Positions 58,628 through 64,000 of a stretch of DNA of 64,000 nt are shown piece after piece. The stretch spans positions 62,001-126,000 of the forward strand of contig VDMD01000026.1 of NCBI GenBank assembly GCA_007026445.1, given 5' to 3'. Position 1 is the stretch's first letter. Each line of letters starts with the position of its first letter. The notes under the pieces were generated by a model. It was not told where the DNA came from and made no database searches. It saw only the letters and a program-made list of their open reading frames with translations. The DNA is from Schizophyllum amplum (taxonomy: Eukaryota > Basidiomycota > Agaricomycetes > Agaricales > Schizophyllaceae). The position numbers and the translations under genes are program-made.

Positions 58628-60095
58628 CGACGGTGCGCGCACCGTACCCTGGGTTCTGGCTGCTCCGGGGCTTCATGCTCAAGACAGAAGCCTTGATTTC
58701 TTCTGGGCCTCAGGCGGATTGGATACTCTGGCATCCACCTGTCCGGACTCTGATCTGATGTAATTCACACGGGTAGGCAGAGTCTGACTCGAATACAGCA
58801 TCGAAGTCCTATTGCTTGCCATGCGCACGTCTACGCGCACGCTTATGGGATGACATTCAAGTACGTTTGGCACGGTGAGTATATATGTGCATGGGGCCAT
58901 ACCAAGGCTGCGTGGCGGGAGATCCGATCACGGCAGCGCCAGTTCTAGGGGGAGGGCGCGGCGGCCAGTTGAAAGAAGTGGGCGGAGGGACAGTCACCCC
59001 ATTTGCACGCGCCCAAGCCTCTACTTGATCTTTCAGTTGGTAGGACGTGGGCGGTGGTCGTTTGGTGGATATCGGTTGACGGCAATATGTACAGGCCGTC
59101 GCCGGAGCGGCCCTGGTTGCAGCCCGGTAGTGTGTGCTGAGACAAGTCTCACAGAAGGTATGCCCGCACGGGAGTCTGGATAAACTTCAATATGCGGTAC
59201 CTATGGTCGATGGTACAGTAGAACTCACGTGCGAGGGTAAAAGTTCGGCAATGCGCATATTGCACAGGCGATGACTGCGCTCTGTCTCTGTCTCTCCGCG
59301 TCGCGCTCTTTCTCTAGGGCCTGTAACGGGAGTGAGCAATTCGAGCTTGCTTATGATTGGCGTCGGACTTACATTCAATCTTCGCTGAGCGTCCTTGAGA
59401 GCAGCATCCAAGAAAGCGTAGCAGTCGGCACCAGCGCCCTGACGGACAAGCTCAGCAGACGACAAAGTGAGTTGAAGATGGGCTGACCTCAATCAAAACG
59501 TAGTCAGAATCGTCGGAGATCATGGCGGCGACCTTATTCGGAGGATAAGGGCGGCGTGTGCCAGACTGAGAGCGCGTGATCACGGTCCCGGAGGTAGCGT
59601 GACGATGCCTCGAAGATTTCGGCGAATACGGTGCTGCATTTGCGCGAGCTTCGGCAGAACCGCGTGACCCGCCACTTCGCCGGGGAGAGGAAGGCATGCT
59701 GAGGGTGGGACAACAAATCTACTCTTGGAGGACTTTAAGTAGGCCTCATACGCACAAACGCGATTGTGAGGTACTGTGAAAGGCTTATCGAATTGTACAG
59801 ATGTACGAAGCAGACAAAGATCGTCCGAATGAAGGCCATGCGCTTGAAAGAACGTAGAAAGGCGAGTATTTGCACCTAATGAACGTTGGAGCAAGTTGTA
59901 AGGGACCTTATGACACAGGCTTAAAGCGTCCTTTCGTGAGATTGAGAACCAATGTGTGGGTCCTTTCTACGCTTGAGTTTCTTTCATCGTCTTTGGCCTG
60001 GAAAGAGCCGATTGCCAATGTGCCATTGTGGTGACTTACGGAACACCCCATGCTTCTCCGATGCCACGTGTTTTTAGCCTTTATCACTTCCGTTG
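58628..60095 (-). repeat. Inverted duplication, right arm
   Basis: Inverted copy of 51755-53250. The inner end carries 'cggtgcgcgcaccgtaccct' at 58630, the complement of the sequence near 53220-53240. Beyond about 60095 similarity to the left arm fades. Confidence 0.85.
58857..59697 (-). CDS. C3HC4 RING-finger protein, copy B
   Basis: Inverted duplicate of the RING gene at 52166. Exons 59488-59697, 59373-59450, 59229-59320 and 58857-59184; 708 nt, 235 residues. All splice sites correspond to copy A. The RING ligands are kept (CAIC, CGHTFCETC, CTYC), and a 6-nt in-frame insertion lies in the loop before the last CxxC. Copy B ends early: a change after the codons for AKRT creates TGA at 58857-58859, removing the basic 16-residue end present in copy A. 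Conservation of the RING with loss of the tail suggests either relaxed constraint on the tail or early decay. Confidence 0.78.
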
Positions 60096-60363
60096 TTTGT
60101 ACTTGCTCCCGTCGGCACGCATGGCTCCCTAGCCTAGATCCACACTCACTCGCCGTTACTTCTCACTCAGTTACTTCTCAACACTTCACACATCAGCTTG
60201 ACCCGTCTATCCAGTGCCTGGCCTACGCTTCTCACCGCCTCTCGCCTCATCGGCTCGCTGTGATTGAGGCGCCCCGCGCCCGCTCTATCGAATCCCTCAT
60301 CGCCCGATACGTTTCCAACAAGACCGGCGGCCTTGCCTTTCCAGAAGTTACTTACATAGCAGA

Positions 60364-60419
60364 TCTGGGACGACAAATCCGCCGTCCGCCGATTCGGCGG
60401 ATGATGGCGGACAAACGTG
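60364..60419 (+). repeat. Lone end of the MITE-like element
   Basis: About 56 nt matching the terminal inverted repeat of the element at 17816-18530 (from 'tctgggacgacaaatccgcc' to 'ggcggacaaacgtg') with one or two differences. No partner end is seen within the next 3 kb. Confidence 0.8.
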
Positions 60420-60956
60420 CTGTTTTGGCAATTTGGACGCCCATGTGACGCTTACGTCGTAGGGCGCGCGTCCCCTGCGTGCCTTGTACCGGCCGACAAC
60501 CCGGCGCCCGCCGGATACTTACCGGCCAGCCCGGCGAACCTCCAAAAAACCGCATTTTCTTTAGAATTCACCCCATAAATCTATGATATAATAAGTTCAT
60601 AACCTGTGAATCTATGCGTTTGATATATTGGCCCAAGTTGCCCTCTGGTTGTCCTGCGCGCCCCTTCCAAAGTACTTATGACGCCACGCCCTCACACTCC
60701 ATTATTCGTACACACAAGAAGGCCTCAGTTGCTGCACCCCTCACCTTGGCGTTACGTGGCCAGAGCGTCTATCCGAATGCCTCCGCCGGTTCAGGCCTTT
60801 TATCCTCGGCTCCGGGCCAGTCTTTCTATTGACTAGTGTATACGGCAAATGCCGCGTGAGGGGCCAAAGTCAACGTAACGTCCCACGTCTTGACCCTATG
60901 CATTTACATTCCCAGCCTCTGCAGCCCGGCTCCGTCACAACTTCCTACAACTCGCG
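60420..60956. other. Intergenic stretch, no gene recognised
   Basis: Contains a G/C-rich patch with repeated 'accggcc' (60488-60535) and an A/T-rich patch (60550-60625). It is likely the promoter side of the next gene. Confidence 0.45.
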
Positions 60957-61646
60957 ATGTGCAAAGTATGGCCGCAGCCAGAGGATTACCGTGAGGTTCA
61001 GACCATGGAACCACCGCTCACGCGTGGTCACATGGTCTGTGTCAAGGGTTGCGTCGCCAAGGTCAGTCCCACTCTATCCCTTTCCCGAACCAGCATAAGA
61101 ATTTCCTTCGTTGATGATGCCCAGGTAGTGCAAGATGGCTTCGTCATGACGGCAGCGGGCGACACCGATATATTATTTCTCTTCGGCACGGTACGCGTTG
61201 GTCAGCGCCCGCAATACAGCTAATATTCCTTACCTTTGGTATTCTAGGACCGACGGAGGCTGGCGGACTCCACTATCAAGGTCAACCTCGTGGGAGTAGT
61301 GTCCTCGGAGGCCGTGGTGCAGATACTTCTGTTGATAGAGTGTATTCGCCCATCACCCTGCCCAAAAATTGCTGGGGAAGATCGTAAGACGGTGAGCCAC
61401 CCATTATTGTACAATCTGGTCCTGCTTCTCATCTCAACCGGGACGCGTAGTTCGAGGACTGGTGGCAGAGAGGTCCGCGAAGCATAGAAGAATGGGCGCT
61501 CAGTATATCCATACAATACACGAAGTAAGGTTACCTTGTTTTCCCACCATGCATGTTCGGCAGAACGCGTCCCAATGATCATCTATCTCGCAATTGAATT
61601 CCTTTCCTGCAGGTCGTCCGCTCATTGGCAGGAACGACATTATTAG
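60957..61646 (+). CDS. Small protein of unknown function (possible OB-like fold)
   Basis: Four exons: 60957-61190, 61248-61391, 61451-61524 and 61613-61646; introns of 57, 59 and 88 nt; 486 nt spliced, 161 residues. The start is ATG 60957 (MCKVWPQPEDYREVQ). The sequence alternates short hydrophobic strands: GHMVCVKGCVAK, RISFVDDAQVVQDGFVM, DTDILFLFGT, then after the first splice STIKVNLVGVVSSEAVVQI and LLLIECIRPS. It ends FEDWWQRGPRSIEEW plus a short basic tail. This strand-rich pattern with GxxVxVKGxV looks like the OB-fold-like small proteins I recall from other Agaricomycetes, but the fold is inference. Frame closure over four exons supports the model; the third acceptor is the least certain. 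Confidence 0.6.
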
Positions 61647-62179
61647 GTGCGTTTTACAGTGCTACAAAACCTTTCACAGGATGGCATTCTGTGCGCGCCA
61701 GAAATCGCATACTTACGGTTGTAAGATTCCTGGTGCGGCCTTCAATGCTTCCTAGTATCATCTGCCCAACCGCGCTCACTCATTTTCATCGTGCCGCTCT
61801 TTCTCCGCAGTCGTCCTAGGATCCTCCACGTCACCCTAGCAATCATGCATGCAAAAGCACTGTGCAAGTCACTCAGCCTCTCCATCTCCACAACTGGCGC
61901 TGTTTCATGAATGGTAGTAAGTCATGATTGAATGGTGACCGATCCGTCCGGAGGTCACGCTGACGGCCATTCCATGTTCACTTCTCTCGATATAGCACCG
62001 GTGGGAACATAGAAGTCAGGACGACATCACGGAGGCCATGACTATACTGGGTATGTTAGACGCCTTATATGATGTTCGAACCACGTCCATTACCATATAT
62101 ACCGTATGGGCCCGCGCTGACATGCTTGTAGGCTCCTGGCCTCCACACTGACCGTCTCGCCCTCTTCGCTTTGCGCGCC
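61647..62179. other. Intergenic stretch or 5' exons of the MYND gene
   Basis: A short exon-like piece (about 61996-62050) and a frame open just upstream of 62180 may belong to the MYND gene, but I could not join them without a stop codon. Confidence 0.35.
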
Positions 62180-63724
62180 ATGCCTGCTGACCCGCACAAA
62201 ATGCAGCGCTTGCAGGCGATCCTACGCCGTAGCTTTATACACGACCGCATCGACCCATCTTCAGCCCCACGCCATGCGCCGCTCATCGAGGACATTGTTC
62301 ACGACGATCAATACCTCGCGGACATCGTGATGCATCCCCCCCCCATACATATCCATATAACCACTTTTCTCAAGGACGCCGCCAGTAAAACTCAGATCAA
62401 TCTCGTACGGGGCGTCGCCGAGGTCATCCCCAAGCTCCACTGCCTGGCGTTGTTCCTCCATATGCCGCAACTTGCGCCTTTCGATATCGATTTTCTCATG
62501 GCCTTCTTCGCGTGGAGCCAATATGTCTTCCCAGTCGGCGTAGACCTTGGCCTATACGATCCAGCAGACCATTCATTCATCTACACTTGGCGCACGGAGA
62601 CATCTGTGCAGCTCATACTCACCGCCCGGTTTATCATCTCGAAATATTCCGACGCCGTATCCGCCGCGTTCATCGACGACCCACGAGCACAACAACTGGG
62701 CCTTATGTTGGTACGGGCGTGGGCATCGTGGCTGGACGACGACTGCGTCGGCCCGGATTCCCCAGTATCCCACCCCATCGTTGCCGCTCTCAGGCCCGAG
62801 TACGCCCGTGTATTCGCAGGCACGATGCCCTACTTCTATATGCGCTGCACGCTGCCTGTCGTACGATCCACGATACACTCCCTCCTCGAGACCACCTTTC
62901 CCAACTCCACGAACGCTCTAATCAATCGCACGAATGCTTTGCTCGCCACCTGCGAACGATCTCTCCGATTGCTGGCCAATCACAGCCCCACCGTCGAGTG
63001 CTACTTGATGCTGTGCACTCTACCGCATATTGTCCCAGTCCAGTATCGCCAGCCTGGCATCGAATTGCCACTCGCCTTGATGAAGGCCTGCGTGAGCAGC
63101 GTCAAGCGCATCCTGGTCGAAATAAAAACCCCCCGGAGCGCGTTCGACCGCTATGTCCCGGAGCACGTGTGGATGCCCCTCCTGCTCTTCTGCTCTGTGT
63201 CCGACACCAACGTCATCAACGCTTTGCAATGTGGCCTGTTCAACGTGATGGTCCGCCTGCGCAAGCTGGGCCGGCCCATATTCGGTCTTGTCGCCGCCCA
63301 CCGCGGCGCACAGCGAGTGGCACGCCTGCAACTGAACCACTTGGCTCTTCCTCTTTACAAGGTAGCCCTGCTCGGCCCGGGAGGCCGCCATACCCATATC
63401 GAACGTCTAACCGCCATCACCATTTGCCGGAGGCACCTGTTATTACAAGAAGCCAGCAAGGTCCGAGCGTCCTTCCCGACGTGCAGCATTGTCCATGTAA
63501 GCACTTCACCACCAGTTCTCAAAACGATTTGCTCAATCGTATCATACAAGTGCCCGCGCAATGGCAGGACCAGTCTCTCTCGTGCATGCCGGTGCGGGCG
63601 TTTCCTCTACTGTTCCCAAGTCTGCCAGCGCATTCACTGGCGCGAGGAGCATCGGCAGCATTGCCCTGCCCCCCACGAAGGTAGCGTCGATCCGCTGCTC
63701 TCCCGTTATGCCTTGATGTACTGA
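62180..63724 (+). CDS. MYND zinc-finger protein, apparent one-base frameshift near the end
   Basis: Start taken at ATG 62180 (MPADPHKMQRLQAILRR); an upstream exon is possible. A 54-nt phase-0 intron (63497-63550) is supported because its removal brings the zinc ligands together: CSIVHC, then RACRCGRFLYCSQVCQRIHW and EEHRQHC, the MYND Cys/His pattern, at about residues 434-475. The preceding ~430 residues are alpha-helical, as in many Agaricomycete proteins with a C-terminal MYND domain; these are probably protein-protein interaction modules. The frame stops at 63722-63724. If one C were added in 'tactgac', the next frame would continue as LTAAQGLTSTRVVSHAVAEA to the window edge, so the gene probably extends beyond 64000 in an intact relative. 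The spliced length up to the stop is 1491 nt (496 residues). Confidence 0.75.
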   Translation: MPADPHKMQRLQAILRRSFIHDRIDPSSAPRHAPLIEDIVHDDQYLADIVMHPPPIHIHITTFLKDAASKTQINLVRGVAEVIPKLHCLALFLHMPQLAPFDIDFLMAFFAWSQYVFPVGVDLGLYDPADHSFIYTWRTETSVQLILTARFIISKYSDAVSAAFIDDPRAQQLGLMLVRAWASWLDDDCVGPDSPVSHPIVAALRPEYARVFAGTMPYFYMRCTLPVVRSTIHSLLETTFPNSTNALINRTNALLATCERSLRLLANHSPTVECYLMLCTLPHIVPVQYRQPGIELPLALMKACVSSVKRILVEIKTPRSAFDRYVPEHVWMPLLLFCSVSDTNVINALQCGLFNVMVRLRKLGRPIFGLVAAHRGAQRVARLQLNHLALPLYKVALLGPGGRHTHIERLTAITICRRHLLLQEASKVRASFPTCSIVHVSTSPPVLKTICSIVSYKCPRNGRTSLSRACRCGRFLYCSQVCQRIHWREEHRQHCPAPHEGSVDPLLSRYALMY

Positions 63725-64000
63725 CTGCCGCTCAAGGTCTCACCTCAACGCGCGTGGTCTCCCATGCAGTTGCAGAGGCCAGGCTCCTCATGATTTCGTT
63801 GGGTATTGGGCCCACCTACGTTTCCACTACGCCCTTGCGCTTCACCCTCAGGCTAGATCACTTAGATGGCGTAGACCCTTCATGGTCTACGCCTCCGCTT
63901 GATCCAGCAGACACCATGGCGGGATCCCACTCATCTGTCGTGGTCGACGTTCAGTACCTGACCGATCAACATTCAGCGCCAGTCGGTGCGACGCAGTCTG
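63725..64000 (+). other. Likely out-of-frame continuation of the MYND gene
   Basis: One plus-strand frame is open from about 63726 to the window end and has clear protein character (ARLLMISLGIGPTYVSTTPL, SSVVVDVQYLTDQHS). It is one base out of frame with the MYND exon before it. The window edge prevents finding its end. Confidence 0.55.

Overview
The window looks like nuclear DNA of an Agaricomycete (mushroom-forming basidiomycete). The evidence is many 43-67 nt GT-AG introns, G+C-rich coding sequence, and typical gene families: a Goodbye-NACHT-ankyrin STAND receptor, a GPI-type aspartic protease, a POT peptide transporter, a DUF300 (Ost-alpha/TMEM184-like) membrane protein, F-box, BTB, RING and MYND proteins. 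All gene models were read by eye from the sequence; splice sites were chosen by frame continuity and motif integrity.

Layout. 1-25.1 kb is the more gene-like part. It holds a minus-strand NLR-like gene with two apparent lesions (1016-5559), a decayed minus-strand coding region (7958-8720), a small two-TM protein (9779-10225), a co-oriented aspartic protease and peptide transporter (11760-16365), a MITE-like inverted-repeat element (17816-18530), an F-box protein (19691-21319) and the DUF300 protein (22774-25127). 25.2-42.5 kb is repeat-rich. It has an A/T-tract island, a MULE-like element with a perfect 9-bp target duplication (26952-28233), another inverted-repeat element (30338-32101), several dispersed repeat copies, a chromodomain remnant and one copy of a 714-bp direct repeat whose partner lies 19.6 kb away.

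42.5-64 kb is accessory coding sequence. It starts with a 19-exon gene of unknown function (42551-46580) in which every exon length I can reconstruct is a multiple of three, so all 18 introns are phase 0. A large putative RNase-H-like transposase with one missing base follows (48489-51500). Next is a ~1.5-kb inverted duplication whose arms each carry a C3HC4 RING gene and which encloses two BTB paralogs (51755-60095). The window ends with a small gene of unknown function (60957-61646) and a MYND protein broken by an apparent one-base loss (62180 onward).

The protease and transporter plausibly act together: one releases peptides outside the cell and the other imports them. The RING/BTB set may be ubiquitin-ligase related, but that is inference from domain type and arrangement. 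Three genes in the second half appear to lack exactly one base in a short homopolymer. This could be pseudogene decay or assembly error and matters for any reading of this region.
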